From Anseranas semipalmata (taxonomy: Eukaryota; Chordata; Aves; Anseriformes; Anseranatidae), in NCBI GenBank assembly GCA_013399115.1, contig VXAA01004089.1:471661-535660 (forward strand): 64,000 bases of DNA, written 5' to 3'. Under the pieces are notes generated by a model. It was given only the letters and a program-made list of their open reading frames with translations, did no database searches and was not told the origin of the DNA. Position 1 is the stretch's first letter. Each line of letters starts with the position of its first letter. This document shows, in pieces, positions 47,911-60,416 of the stretch. The translations under genes were made by a program, and so were the position numbers.

Positions 47911-50900
47911 TAAATGGTGAGAGGATCCTCCTTTTCCTTTGGTGACTACATTTTTTTTATAGGAGCAAAACAAAGCTGGCTTTGCTCAGTCCTTTGAAGG
48001 GAGAAGCCTGCAGCTTATGTGTCCCAGAGATGCTTTTTCGCAGCACTGATTTAGGCATTTCCACTTTTTGCTTTCTTTCTTCATCTCTTCTTGTTCACTG
48101 TGGAGGTTTGGGCTGGCATTTCTAAGGCATTAAATGCTCTTTGCATGCTGAGCCTGAGGTTCTAACACTGAGTTTGAGGCCTACTATGGGCACATGTGCC
48201 TGAGACTTAGGTATTGCCATGAGTTGTCCCTACCAGAACGAGCACTGAAAGTCCTGTTTAGGCTGTCGTGTTAGAACCTTCTGCAAGTGGCAAAACTTTC
48301 TCAGATGGTGAATCCCTCAGAACTGTCTGTTTTCTTCTCTAGGTGTCCTCTTAAGAAAAGTCCACAGAGCTAAAACTGTGTGACAGTAGGGCCTCTTCCA
48401 GCAAGGTACTTCAACCCACGTGGATGACTTCAGCCAGCTCCAATGAATGCTGTGAACATAGTGCCTCCTATCCTGGTCTGGATCAGTCCTTAAGGACAGA
48501 GCTGAAACTTCAATAAAGGTTTTTATAAAGGAAGGAGGGATAACATACCACAACAGAGATGCCATTTCAAAAAATTTAATGACTTTAGGCAGATATTCAG
48601 AAACCATAGAGATGACTGTGGGATGGCCTGGATCCTCAGAATGCTCTGCACCCTGGCCCTGACCCAGCTGGGCAATACTACTTGTGCTTCCAATATGGCA
48701 TATAACCAGGTTCAGTGGGGCCATTTGTGCTTATAGTCAAAAGTGGGTTTAAACACACAGTTGGATGCAAGCCAGAACACAATACTTTGCATAATTTAGC
48801 TTAAAAATATATAATAGGGTATAATGTCTGGCATCACAGGTAGCAGAAAAGTGAACCTTCTTATCTGCTCGGAATTTTTTAATAGTATTATCAGCTTGTG
48901 ACTTGTCCCAGATATTTACTTACAGTAGAAAAATGTCCTGAAATGCGAGTAAATATATAGGTAAGGAAATAATAGATATTCCTTTCTTCATTCAAAGGGA
49001 AAGCATGCTTCTGATATCACTATATCGCTCTGTCTTATTACTGTAATGTGCCATGGGAGAATAAGCCACCACTTTCCATTTCTTGTCTTTTGAAGTTAAT
49101 TTCCGATCCTAACAGTAAATCAGAGTTGTGTAATCTTGCTGATACATTATAGGCCAATGAAAATATAATTTTTAATAAGATCTTTACTTTAAAAAAGAAA
49201 AAAACTTGCAAAAAATGAAGAAAGATGTGTTCAATCAAAACTGGGGCTTTGACATGCGATGGCTAAGTTTAGAATAAAAAGTAACATCAAAGAAACGTCT
49301 TTTAGTTTAATTTCAAATAGCACACGCCACTTTGGAAGGGATAAATTCTGGAACATTTCTGTAAAATCTAGAAAATGCCACTGAAGCCTAAGGAAATCTA
49401 AATAATAAGCAAAATATAATACTTACTGCTGAAAGAACATGAGAGCATCAAACTCTGCATGTGGTCTTCAGAAGGAGTAGTACTTACATGTGTTAGTAAT
49501 ATTCACAGGATTATGCGCAATGCATACAGTTGGGGCAGCTTATTAATTGTCTCTAAATTAATTCACCTCCAAACTGACCTGGGGTGTACTGGGTTGCTTT
49601 GGATGCGGTTAGGATATAGTTTCTGAAGCCATAACAATTTGTTACCTTATGAGGATGCATATACTTCTGAAGGACCGAAGTGCACTTCAAATGTGAGGAA
49701 TCCAAGCAAGATGTCAAAGGATTTGGGGTGAAAATCCTTATATGTCTCTTCTGCTGTCTGACTTTCTAAGGTATTAACTGAAGAGAAGTCCAAAAATCTT
49801 TCTGTATTTGGTCAACACCTCCTGCAGAATAGACAGTTTAAGCATCTTTTGAGCAGTATACTGTCAGAATAGTCAGGGTCATCCAACAATTGGTAAAATG
49901 AGCATGCAAAATGATGCCTCAGTTGTGAAAAGCATGCAAAGTTTCCGGACCCAAACAGCTCACTACACAACAAATACAACTTATGTATTTTCTGCAGGAT
50001 TTGGTCTGTATATTTTATGAAACACAGGCCTGGCTGCAAAGGAAGCATGAGAGAGTCAACTGGATAACTCCTAAACTCTGTGCAAGAGAGTTGATGGACC
50101 TTATAACAAATGGAGACTGTGAATGCTCTTTTGCACACAACAAATGTGACATTGTGCCCACTTTCCAAGAGTCAATTAATGTAAGCAATCAGCTTTCATG
50201 GACGTTAGTTCTGACTCAAAACACTTTCCAAGAGAAAAAAAAACACCAAGCCCACTTCCCCTCGGTGCAACAACTATTTTTATGGCAACACTTTCACGGT
50301 AGCATGAACTCCTTCCTGTCATTTTTCAGGCTGAAGAAAGTACCAGCCCTGAGGCAGGAACCCATGCAAAGTCACACGGCACCCTGAAGCATCCAGACTG
50401 CAGTTCCAAAAAAAGCCCATTTCAAGCAGCAGTCGGAATCTGGGCCCATTTGGCTTCAATACTCTTTTTTTACTGGAAAATCCTCCTCACGTAGAGCTGA
50501 GCAGCAGCATCAGAGAGAGGCTGAAGACTTCCCTTTGGAAGAATTATCCGCTAAGCAGATAAAAACTAATGTCTGTGACAAACAACAACCTTTTGTCAAA
50601 TCAGCACATTCTAAAGACCACATTTTTTCTCTGACTAGGCCGCAGTTCCTATTTGTGCTTTCACACCATTGCTTTGAGACCTGATAAGATGCTATCAAGG
50701 GGACCTCTAAGTACTCAAGAACCACTTTAAGAGGAATCATTGGGGCAATTACCATAAGAAGTGAAAGATATGGTATTTATTGATGGTAGATTAATATTGG
50801 CCACAATGCAATTGATTTTTTCCCTGCAGCTTTATTTTCAAGTTCTTGCAGTGTTTTGTGGCCTGCTGTGGTCTTTCAGGTTTCTTTCTCTTTTAGATAT

Positions 50901-52519
50901 GAATTTATTTTTAACTATCATTCTAATTGGCTGGAGCTCTTCCAAGAGTCTCCAATTTACTCTTAGCATGTTTGATATGAATTGCCCTAATTTAATTAAT
51001 AACTGGAAGGATGAGTTGAAGAAGCTGGGAATCCAGATCTTTATGTTACCAAGCTTTGCTGTAAACATCCTAGATGTAGTAGGGCAGATCCTTTTGGTCT
51101 AAGGTTGGTGCTTCTGAAAGTGCCGCATAGCTAAGAGCGACATCTAACAAAAGGAGTTAAATATGTATGAGTTAGGTGCTGTAATGTCTGTGTTTTAGGT
51201 GCTTGAGACCAAGAAAGAAAACCAAAACCTGGAATTCTGCTACTAGGCTCTCCTTGGGAAAGTGAGACATTTTTGGCTGAATACAGATCAGCCAAAAAAA
51301 CTGCCTTGCTGAACATTTTTAAGTTTCTTTGTAGAAACATGGAATGTGTTGTGGAAAAGAAGGGAGTAGGAGGAAAGGAAGATACAATTTTCTAATAGCT
51401 TTCTTCCCCTAAGATCTTTCAATGACTGCAAGAAGTCAAAACCTAGGATATTTTCACAGTGGGTATGTGCACATAGAGTTGAGTACAGTGTTGCATAGCT
51501 AATGAGGAGATAGGCCAAAGGTTTTGTCCTTCCTCAACTAAAGAGGATGCTACATGTCTTTCATTCTTTGGCCCTCTGTGAGGTGATATCCTAAAAAGGA
51601 CACTTGAGGACCACTTGGTCCTTCCTGGAGCCACTCTTGGACCCAGAGATGATCGGAAGGGGCAGCAGAGACCACACAGCAGAAACTGGTGCTGAATGGG
51701 GACTGAAGCAGGCAGTTCTTCAGATGAAGGCACCTGCAGGGGCACTTAGACACCCACGTACTTCGTTCTTCCTAAATCTTGGAAAATGCTGCTTTTACTT
51801 GCTCCTGGGCAGCCATAGATCAAAATCAAGTAGATCTCTGCGGATGAAAGTAGAGGAGGAAAATGACTAAAATGTAATGATTTTTGAGTGCCTTCATTTT
51901 TAAAAATCTCTGCCAATAAGCCGACCTGGGTTGCACTGTTTGGTGCACAATGTATCTTAAAACAGAAAATTCCTGGGGCTCTGCTAGCCATAAACATGGC
52001 TATCAAGAACAATTTTTTTTAATTAGGCCTAGAAATCCAACTTTTATATGTAAAAAAAGGATTTTTATTGGACAATTTGAAAAAATATATATCCTTTTTG
52101 CATATAATAGCTTCTTTAACTCTGTTGTTTAATAAACATTGAGGAAAAAAAGAAAGCCTTGCTAAAGATTCCTCCTAGCAGATAAACTCATAATTTTTGA
52201 GAGGTTCAATAAAATCAAGAAGATATTTTTTTACCTTACAAAAAAGATCCTTTTAAAACACAAATTTTAAAGTTTTTCTTTTAAAATAAAAAGACATTCA
52301 GACTCACTTTAGAATTATGCAGAATCAAAACCAGGCAAAAGACCAATCTTTTTTTTTTTTTTTCTTTTTTGCCTTTAAGTGTTTCTTCAGTTCTGCGTAT
52401 CTTTGAAAAATGCAAAACATTCTGCTGCCTGCCAAAAAGCCCCTTGTGGCAAGCACAATGTCTTTGCTGGCCAACATGCGGACATATAACTTCTCAACCT
52501 TGCATTCTTTCCACACACA
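47911..52519. other. Long unique non-coding stretch
   Basis: About 4.6 kb with no named repeat. Frames of 118-135 codons (48317-48724, 49812-50168, 49983-50387) overlap each other on opposite strands and lack domains. A hydrophobic 113-codon frame at 50761-51102 reflects T-rich DNA. A T-rich run lies at 52350-52365. Confidence 0.55.
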
Positions 52520-52578
52520 AAATTCCTGTTGATTTCAGTGGGAGTTCTGCACAAAAGGACGGAGTCTTTGGGTTAATG
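52520..52578. repeat. Ancient amniote repeat fragment (ATTGACTTCAATGGG class)
   Basis: AATTCCTGTTGATTTCAGTG, GGAGTTCTGCACAAAAGGAC follow 'CTCCCATTGACTTCAATGGGAGTTTTGCCTGAGTAAGGAC' (in pieces), with the end (GGAGTCTTTGGGTTAAT) altered. Confidence 0.6.
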
Positions 52579-54015
52579 CAAGACTATGAAAGGGGAGAAA
52601 GTGCTTACTGTACTGAGAATATACATCTGAATTGGTTTTATCACAGCTGGCAGGGCAGTAAACGAAGTTTATGCGCAATAAACAGCTCTTGTGGTTAGAG
52701 TGACGTTGTTCATTCCTAGCCTAGAATTTGGAAGGAGTTATTATTTAATAAAGTTTAATTTGATGAAGAGAATATTTTTAACGCCCTAAACTGCACTCTA
52801 TGAAGATGACTGATAGGCCCAGCCCACTCACAGAAAGAAATGCAATTAATTGGTTTAATGAACTCACCACATTAATTAGCTAATGTCTGTGCAGTTTCAG
52901 AATGCAATTGAATGGGCAAATCCTGGCAAAGCTGCACTCTGGACTAATTCCCCCCAAGGTCTCTTTGCTCCTCTCCAGCTGTACCGAGCGGTTACCAAAA
53001 CGGCTGTGCAGGATGGCCAACTCTCTCCTTGAATGTGGAGGTCAGAGCAGGAGAGCTCTGCTCCAGCCCAGGTTACTTAGTGCATCCAGTCCCATAACAG
53101 AGGGTTTATAATCATGAGCGGGAGAGGGTCAATTGGTAGAAGAGGGTATTTCTTGCAATAAACAGCAATTTTCTGTATGTTGCAGACCATGGTGTACATG
53201 ACGGCATTGTAGACCAGGATTACAAGAGCACAAACATGGACCTTCTGAACTCCCGGCTTCCTTTTGGCCAGGTCTGCTCCTGCTGGGATGCACCAAGGGA
53301 CACGTGCCAGTGTATTTAATTGCACAAGGTGACTCAGCATGGCCAGCAGTGTCAACCTAGGACTCAGCATGCGCTCGGCACTGTTTTTCGGGACAAGACC
53401 CCTTCATAGGTGCACGCAGAGCTGCATGGGGCAGGCGGGGCTGGATGGCAAAGCACACAATGGCTCCACCACCTGCAGCTTCCTGTGCAGGGAAAGGCAG
53501 GCTGAAAATGGGACAGGCGCAAATGCTGAGCCCAAAGAGGAAAGGACAAGAGTTAAATAAGCACTGCAATCAACAGGGAGGCAGATTTGGCAGCTCTGCC
53601 TCTTTCCCGCCAGCTCCCATCTCAGCCCTGATATACAGGAGCTAGGAACAGTTGAAAACCCCTGGCTAAAATGGCACTAATGACATTTATGACCAGCTGC
53701 TGTAAGAACTACGTTAGCTAATGTCTGCAGGTTGCTTGGAGGTCATCTGATAAGCAGGTGCCATAAAACATATTTTAGTTCACTTCCTTTTTTAACCTCC
53801 CTGGTACAAAGTATATTTAGAGCAGGGAAACCCCATAGAAGCAGGACACTAATATGTGACATAACTCTGCAGCCTCTCGATATCCTACAATTTTATCAGA
53901 CGATCAAAGAGGAAGCAGCGACCAGGAGATGGAAGTACTGCACATTCACCTCATTTGGCTGCCTCGTAGTGGGAGCTTTGCTTGTATAAAGACTGACGGA
54001 TCAAGGGGAAGAGGG
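52579..54015. other. Unique non-coding DNA
   Basis: Holds a TAAT-rich block (52725-52900, see findings). Frames of 60-100 codons have no recognised domain. Confidence 0.5.
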
Positions 54016-54035
54016 AAAAAAAAAAAAAAAAAAAA
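54016..54035 (+). repeat. A20 homopolymer
   Basis: Twenty A residues preceded by a purine-rich lead (AAGGGGAAGAGGG). No recognisable retroposed gene upstream. Confidence 0.95.
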
Positions 54036-54159
54036 GACACGCTTGGTGTTAAAGGGAAGCCTGTTTATGCCTATAAGTAAGAAAGCTTGCTCAAGAATAA
54101 GTTAACTCTTGCTAGAGGATTATACCTGTAATGCTGGCAATTCTGGCCTCTGCATGAGC

Positions 54160-54290
54160 TGTAATATCTACTTGCATTACCTCACAGGGTGTTATGGGCC
54201 TTAATTAATTAATGTTTGTAAAGCGCTTTGAAATCCTCGGATGAAAGGCACTATAGAAGTGCAAAGCAGTTATTAATATTAATATTGCAT
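54160..54290 (+). repeat. MIR-like SINE tail (ancient, well preserved)
   Basis: CATTACCTCACAGGGTGTTA, TGGGCCTTAATTAATTAATG, TTTGTAAAGCGCTTTGAAAT, CCTCGGATGAAAGGCACTAT and AGAAGTGCAAAGCAGTTATT form, in order, the tail of MIR/L2-type elements as seen in reptiles and birds. It ends in a TTAATA-rich stretch. It shares this unusual tail (not the mammalian GCCTGGCACATAG form) with 856-936. Confidence 0.8.
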
Positions 54291-55534
54291 AAGTGGCTTG
54301 GCTCCCTTTGCACCGCAGAGCACACTAACTCCTGCAAGGGCTGCAGCCCTGAATCAGCAGTCTTCATACCACCAGGCAGGAGCCTCCCTTCTGCCTCCTC
54401 CTCTGATCTCTTTCTTTAGGACTTCCACAGCCTCTTCTCCATAAATCCTCAACAGCTCTTTTATGCCTCCTCTCACGCAAGCAGTACAAGCAGTGAGAAC
54501 AGCACTTTTCAGCCCATCACCCCAAATCGGTACTTTTCTAGACAGGAGGCTGCGGGCTGAGCAGCCCTTGGAGCAATTCAAATCTCTGCATTTGGTTGGT
54601 GGGACTTTGCAGGTTTGTTTTTTTCACTTGATTACGAGACACTTGAAGTCCTACTTATGCAATACAGAGTTGAACCTGGTCAAAGTTCTGGGTATTTTAT
54701 AAATTTTAATATAAAATTGAGATCACTTTCAATTTTAGTCATAAGCAGAGAGCAGGCAAACCCCTTGTTTGTTAGTGTCACTCCAGATTTTTACATATTT
54801 TTAAAGAAAAAAATATATAAATATATTTAAATATACAGGTTATTTCTAGAAAAGGTTCCTTTCTGGGAGAAAATTTCCCACCCAAAAGCCGTAACCATCA
54901 ATATAAATTCAACATCCTCCACCTCTCACAGAAAACATTAATGTGTTGGAAGAATGAATCCATATAATAAACTACATGCATATTTTTGTTAGTTAGATTC
55001 TTGTTTGGTGAGTAGAAAGGCTGTGTTGGTGAATAACAACTACACAGGAAATTGAAAAGAAGGTAATTGTCACTTTATATACAAAGTCCATGAAACCATC
55101 TCAAGATGAGTCAATTCAAAGACCATGGCATAGCTCTAGGATTAATTTGGTCAGTATAAACTTTGCCTAATTTGTCTTGAAATATTACCTCTGTGATGAA
55201 TGCTGAATAATAGTGATAGTAAAATAACAATAAATAATAATGATAATATCAGCTGTACTGAGAATCCCACTCATGTTCACACATGCAGTTCTGGGAGGTT
55301 ATTTTTAACTTAGATGTGCAGATAAAAACATATTGGTGTGAACAATGAAGAAAAAAATGTCAATTTCTTATTAATTACGGAAAAACAGACATTTATTCAT
55401 CAGAACAACAGTTCTCCCAGCGATACACTAACCAGATCACAATGTAGCTCTGTCTGCAGCAGCTGCACTGGCTGTGTATAGCATTAGCACTAGTTTGAAC
55501 TTGTTTATGTCAGTGAAGTAACATATAAGTTAAA
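54291..55534. other. Unique AT-rich non-coding DNA
   Basis: AT-rich run at 54805-54835 and an AAT-rich patch near 55205-55245. No gene. Confidence 0.55.
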
Positions 55535-55605
55535 AACAAATCAGGCTTATGCACTTCGGCAAAACTCTTATTGACTTTGAAGGAAGTTTTATCTGCGTAC
55601 AGAAG
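55535..55605. repeat. Ancient amniote repeat fragment (ATTGACTTCAATGGG class)
   Basis: AAATCAGGCTTATGCACTTC, GGCAAAACTCTTATTGACTT, TGAAGGAAGTTTTATCTGCG and TACAGAAGACG follow the old repeat 'GGCAAAACTCCCATTGACTTCAATGGGAGTTTTGCCTG' (in pieces). The AAAACT / AGTTTT arms around the TTGACTT core are still inverted. Confidence 0.6.
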
Positions 55606-55911
55606 ACGAGCTCAACTCAGAAGTGAAAACAATACCCTGCCAGTTCAACATATCAGCCTTCACAAAGGAGGCAGGGAGAGCTTCCCAAGCTCCTTACCAC
55701 AAAGAGTATCACATTTGCAGAGATTAGGAACTGCTGAAGGCAGCTTCAAATCTCACTTTGTTACGTGCTTTTCTGTTGTCTTGCTGTAAGGCGAAAAAGA
55801 GGTGCATCATTGCACCGAGCACATTTGTTGGAGCGAAGGAAATATTGCGTGGGACGTTTTACCAAAAGGAGAGCGATTTGGCCCAGTCATGGAGGGAGCA
55901 TTATTGCCTGG

Positions 55912-56070
55912 TGAGCACAGCCCAGCCCAGACAGCAGGGCACCTGGGTTTCTTCCTTGGCTCTGCCACTGACTTCTTGCATGGCCTTGGGCAAGCTAAGC
56001 AACCTTGGAAGCCTATTCATCCCCCAAAAAATCAGAATGATTATAGGAATTAGAAGACAATTCATTAATG
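55912..56070 (+). repeat. MIR-like SINE fragment (ancient)
   Basis: CAGGGCACCTGGGTTTCTTC, CTTGGCTCTGCCACTGACTT and CTTGCATGGCCTTGGGCAAG, then CTAAGCAACC, match the MIR B-box-to-core order ('CTGGGTTCGAATCCCGGCTCTGCCACTTAC ... TGTGACCTTGGGCAAGTTAC', in pieces). The tail is degraded (ATGCATTAATTAA). The longest open frame of the window crosses it. Confidence 0.82.
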
Positions 56071-58000
56071 CATTAATTAACAGGCAGCGGGATGCTGGAG
56101 ACGGAGCTGTTCTGATTCACCCTGGCAGACAGACAACTCCTGTCCTATCAGCAGCACAGCAGGGTCTCCCCCCCCACGGGACCCCAATAACAGGCAGAGG
56201 GGATCAGTGGGGCGAGAAGAGAATCCAGCCTCAGCATCTGAACATGCCCTTTTTCTTGGGCAGAGGGAACTGGGAGAAGGGCACAGCTCTCCCTTTCTGC
56301 AAAGAGTCCAACCCATGAGGCCTCTTGGGCTGAGATTTATTTTTGTTGCCATTTAAATGAAGGATATAGGCAATCCTGAGGCCGTTTGGACCAGGTCCAG
56401 CGTGTGCAAGCACCATGTTTGGAATAGGGTGGGAACTCTATTTGCGTTCAGACGCAGAGGAAGCACTTTAAGCTGTGTCTACAAGACAGATGCCAGGGAC
56501 CTACACTGGAAGGTGCTGAGCGTGCACCAGCTGGGGGGGCTACGGTTGCTCTCTATAAATACATGACAGGGAGGGGAAGGTGGGCAAGCGCCACAGAGGG
56601 AAATGAGCTATTTAAGCAAAAAGACAATGTTGGCAGAAGAACAAACTGGCCGTAAGGCTGGAAATTTGAAGATTTCTAAACATCAGAGCAGTGAAGTTCA
56701 GGAAAAGACTGCCAGGGGGGAGGAGCTGGGGAAAAATAATAATAATTGAAATGCACTGGAAGCAGGTTAATGGCTGTGACCTAAGAATTGGTTGCTGGCA
56801 AGAACAGGGGTGTGGTGGATTTGGGAGCAGAGGCTCTCCCTTCCAGGAACAACTGGGAAGGTCCCTGCAGAGCTGGGCTTTGCATTCACCACAACACCAC
56901 CAAAGTCAAAAGAGTTTTCCTGGAGATTGTAGCAGACTGGGAGTGGGCTGGATTTGGCTTGGCATGGTGAAGCCCTTTATCCATGCAGTAGTTGCTTATT
57001 CTGATGATTATTTTGCTACCTCTGCTCAAGGGTCTTCCTGCTCAGGCTAAATGGAAAACATGAGGAACGTTGTCATTGGCAAATGTGGCCAAACCCTGAG
57101 CACATAGCTTGACTCTGTTCTTCTTTACCAGAGGACTTAAATTTGTGCTAAGTCCCCCGGTGTTATGTCCTGGGCTTTGTTGTGGAAGGACAAGTTGTCT
57201 TAGCAAAAAGCTAGGACCGGGAACACCATGCTGCAAGAGTGACATGAAGACCATGTTCCTCCTCTCAAAGTATCAAAAAGCCTTCTGGAGCCACAAGAAG
57301 ATGCCTGGGTATGAAGGTAAAATAGCAATAGTAACACTGGAGTAAGAAATACAAACTCTAATTGTTCATTTATTATAATTTCTCAAGGGGATGTTCATTT
57401 CAGAGAAGTGCAGTCATCACAGGAAGGTGTTCAAAAGTTCAGCACCCTCTCAGGATGTATCCCTCAACAAATTTATGGTCGGTAGGAACCTACCAGAAGC
57501 AAAATAGATCCCTTTCCTTTGAATAAAGAGGCGACAGGTAGAGCTGCTAATCATCCCAATGAAAGCCAACTGGTTGGCACCATGAAGCAACCTTCCATAA
57601 TAGCTCGAATCTCATCACTTGAGCATTTGTATAGAAGACTTAACAGCAACAGTGGTTTGTAATTCATTTTACACCCCAGTGCCACTCACACAGGTTTCTT
57701 CTGGGGCTGTTCTCCCTTCAATGAAAAATGTTCCGGAGCAGTAATTCCCACTGGCTTTCCAGTCGAGACTGAAATAACTCCATCGGTGATGGTACACTGC
57801 CCTGTACATGGAGCCTAGCAATGTGAAATTGCTGTGCACTGCCTCCCCCTCCCAGCCACATTTATAATGCTTATTAGGAAAGCTGGCTGCTGGGACTGCT
57901 GTAAGTAACTCTGTTATTGGTGTGTCTCTTGAATTGCCTTGGCCTGTATTTCCTACTCAGGCACCCAAGGGCAAGGTTATGGGGTTCACTCATATTCAGC

Positions 58001-58001
<1 letters not shown>
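56071..58001. other. Unique non-coding DNA, GC-richer in part
   Basis: 56090-56560 is moderately GC-rich with G-runs. A TATA-like CTCTATAAATAC occurs near 56551 but with no downstream gene. No repeat named. Confidence 0.5.

Positions 58002-58043
<42 letters not shown>
58002..58043 (+). repeat. (ATT)14 microsatellite
   Basis: Fourteen uninterrupted ATT units. The frame across it reads poly-Tyr and is an artefact. Confidence 0.99.
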
Positions 58044-58258
58044 TACTAATATTAATTATGCAGTGTGTGGTAGTGCCTAGAAGCCCCAAACCATGGCCCA
58101 CAACCGCAGTGCACCCAGCCCTTTACATGCACTGAACAAAAAGACATTCCCTGCCCCAGAAAGGGCATGAGCTTGTAGTGAAATAACAGAGGGAAGAACT
58201 TGCTACCTGGAGGACAAATTCACCAGGGCATGAAAGAATGCACCTCCCTTTAAAAAAA

Positions 58259-58287
58259 TCTTTACCCCATGAAATATGGGGTAAAGA
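58259..58287. repeat. Perfect 12-bp inverted repeat (hairpin)
   Basis: TCTTTACCCCAT, loop GAAAT, ATGGGGTAAAGA: twelve perfect pairs with a five-base loop. A short direct repeat CCTAGGG follows (58288-58306). It lies 30 bases from the CR1 3' end at 58318. It is not followed by a gene. Confidence 0.95.
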
Positions 58288-58317
58288 CCTAGGGTATGCA
58301 ACCTAGGGCAGAATACA

Positions 58318-58641
58318 CAGAATCATAGAATCATAAAGGTTGGAAAAGACCTCCAAGGTCATCTAGTCCAACCATCCCCCTACCACCAATACTACCCACT
58401 AAACCATGTCCCTAAGTACCACATCCAACCTTTCCTTAAACACCCCCAGGGATGGTGACTCCACCACCTCCCCAGGCAACCCATTCCAATGCCTAATCTG
58501 AGAAGAAATTTCTCCTAATTTCCAAGCTGAACCTCCCCTGGCGCAACTTGAGGCCATTCCCTCTAGTCCTGTCGCTAGTTATCTGCAAGAAGAGGCTGAC
58601 CCCCAGCTCACCACAACTTCCTTTAAGGTAGTTGTAGAGAG
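58318..58641 (-). repeat. CR1 LINE 3' end, 5'-truncated, antisense (youngest-looking)
   Basis: AGAATCATAGAATCATAAAG, GTTGGAAAAGACCTCCAAGG and TCATCTAGTCCAACCATCCC open it: the CR1 3' end with its ATTCTATG-like octamer, seen antisense. Then CACCACCTCCCCAGGCAACC, CATTCCAATGCCTAATCTGA, AGCTGAACCTCCCCTGGCGC and AACTTGAGGCCATTCCCTCT run without gaps into AAGGTAGTTGTAGAGAG. About 320 bases remain. It has the fewest mutations of the CR1 copies here and is not coding-competent. Confidence 0.98.
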
Positions 58642-59329
58642 AATTCATCCCCTTAAAGGCATTAAGATGGCATAAAGAGAGAGCATGGATGTGACAGTTG
58701 TCTTTTTTTCTCATGTTATCTGTGGGTTTATTTGGTCCAGGACTGAAAAATTTGGTTTGCTTTCTAAATCAGAAGTTTTATCACTAGCACTGCTGAAAGC
58801 AACTTTATTCTGTATCTTCCAGCCTAGTGGTAGCATGAATCTCCTGGTATCTCCCAGGGAGTGAGAGTCCTAGGGGTGTATGAAACCTTGGCCTCATACA
58901 AGACAAAAGACAGCACACTGTTAGGCTCATGGTTGTGGGGAAATGCTTTAAAGTCACACTGCTCAAAGAGCTAGAAAATGTTTTGTTGTTTTTTTTTTTT
59001 TAAAAGCAGATTTTTCATTGCTTTTCAAATCATGAATGCCATGTTTTCATGATCTAGGAAGAACTTACCTTCAAGTTTTAGATGCTTAAGGTTGACTATA
59101 CAACATTTTTCTTATTTCAGTGTGAGAAGATCTCAGAGTAGTTCCCATATTGCTTAAAAAAGGTAAAGTGTACAATTAGTTTGAATTAATGTATTTTGTT
59201 ATTTGCTTAGGATTTAGTCTATACCAATGACAGAATATACGTTTTACACGTAGCATTGCACAATATGCTGTGACACCTGTGACTAGCCCAAGGAGCTGAA
59301 CTCTGCCTTCCTCTGCAACAGAGTTGCTG
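58642..59329. other. Unique non-coding DNA
   Basis: T13 run near 58989-59001. No gene or repeat recognised. Confidence 0.55.
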
Positions 59330-59460
59330 CATCAGCTTGCCAAGTTACTTCATTTCTCTTTGCCTCAGTTTCCTTCTCAGTGAAAAGGGGATAAGTGCAA
59401 TTTATTGAAATTCCTTTGTAAACTGTTTTAAGATCTGCTGCTCTATGATTTAAATGAATG
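59330..59460 (+). repeat. MIR-like SINE fragment (ancient)
   Basis: GCCAAGTTACTTCATTTCTC, TTTGCCTCAGTTTCCTTCTC and AGTGAAAAGGGGATAAGTGC follow the MIR core. Then TTTGTAAACTGTTTTAAGAT and CTGCTGCTCTATGATTTAAA fit the same reptile-like tail as at 54160. Core and tail are both present. Confidence 0.8.
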
Positions 59461-60416
59461 AGGGATGTTTGACACAAGATAGGATAGAAAATGATACTTG
59501 CAACAGCATGTTCTCATCTGCCTGCAGTACTGAAGCTTGTCCTGCAATATAACAACATCTCACTTTAAAATTTACTCTAAATATTAATTTAATTATTACT
59601 TTAAAATGAAAGCACTAAACATTTCAAGTACTTAGATGTCTCAAGGCCTAGGAAAGTTTTCATCCCTGTAGACTGAGGATCAGTTGGCACCTCTTAATGA
59701 AGGAAACACATTTCTACATCTTGTGATGGTTTAAAGACAGTTCGTCTTTCTGATTCCCTGGTATGTAATCAAGAATACTTTAATGTGGAAATTAAACTTT
59801 TCTGATGCTTTTTGAAAACTTTCTGAGAATTGCTGATGAACAATATGATTCAAATTTTCTGATTCATTACAAAGCAATAGAAGGCCCATTCTAAAAACAG
59901 CCTTGAAGGTGTGCACCTCCTTTTGAGAGCAACGCAGCCCACTGTTTCTGGTTGTTCCACTCACGTGCTTAAAATCTGGCATCAGCTCATATTCTGCAAA
60001 GAGGATTGGAAAAGTTCAGAATAGTTGCCAAGACTGTACTGATTTCCAGGTAGCAGGGTGTAGGTGAGGGCATTTTATATTTGCCATAAAGGCACAGAGT
60101 AATCAACAACAACAACAAAATGAAAAATCAAAAATGCACGGTCCTTTGAGCTAAGAATCTTGGCTATTTTCCCTCCCTTTTAGTGGATGAAAGTGCTTAT
60201 GAGTGAAAAGCAGTTTCAACCTAAGCCCTTTTTCTTTTTTTTCAGTTCCATCAAGCAATAAACACCTTTGGCTAAAGGAATAATTAGTAAATAATACTAA
60301 TCACAAATGGGAGAGGGTATCCACACGTCTTACAGGGAGAATGAAATATCAGCTTGAGCATATGTTTTAATAGTAATATTACGATTATTATAATAGCATC
60401 AGCTTAATACACCATC
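59461..60416. other. Unique AT-rich non-coding DNA
   Basis: Short CAA run (60103-60118). No gene. Confidence 0.55.

Noticed and set aside
48317..48724. Minus-strand open frame of 135 codons
   Set aside because: No known motif, no splice context, ordinary unique DNA.
50434..50463. Ancient repeat trace at GAATCTGGGCCCATTTGGCT
   Set aside because: Single partial match, likely below what can be supported.
50761..51102. Hydrophobic 113-codon frame, possibly a membrane protein
   Set aside because: T-rich DNA gives Leu/Phe/Ile-rich translations by chance, and no family is recognised.
55758..56318. Longest open frame (about 186 codons, plus strand)
   Set aside because: It runs through a MIR-like SINE (55912-56070), has no recognised domain, and frames on the other strand are also open.
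56551..56562. TATA box at CTCTATAAATAC
   Set aside because: No downstream exon or other promoter element supports it.
58259..58287. Rho-independent terminator
   Set aside because: Hairpin without a following T-run, in eukaryotic DNA with no gene upstream.
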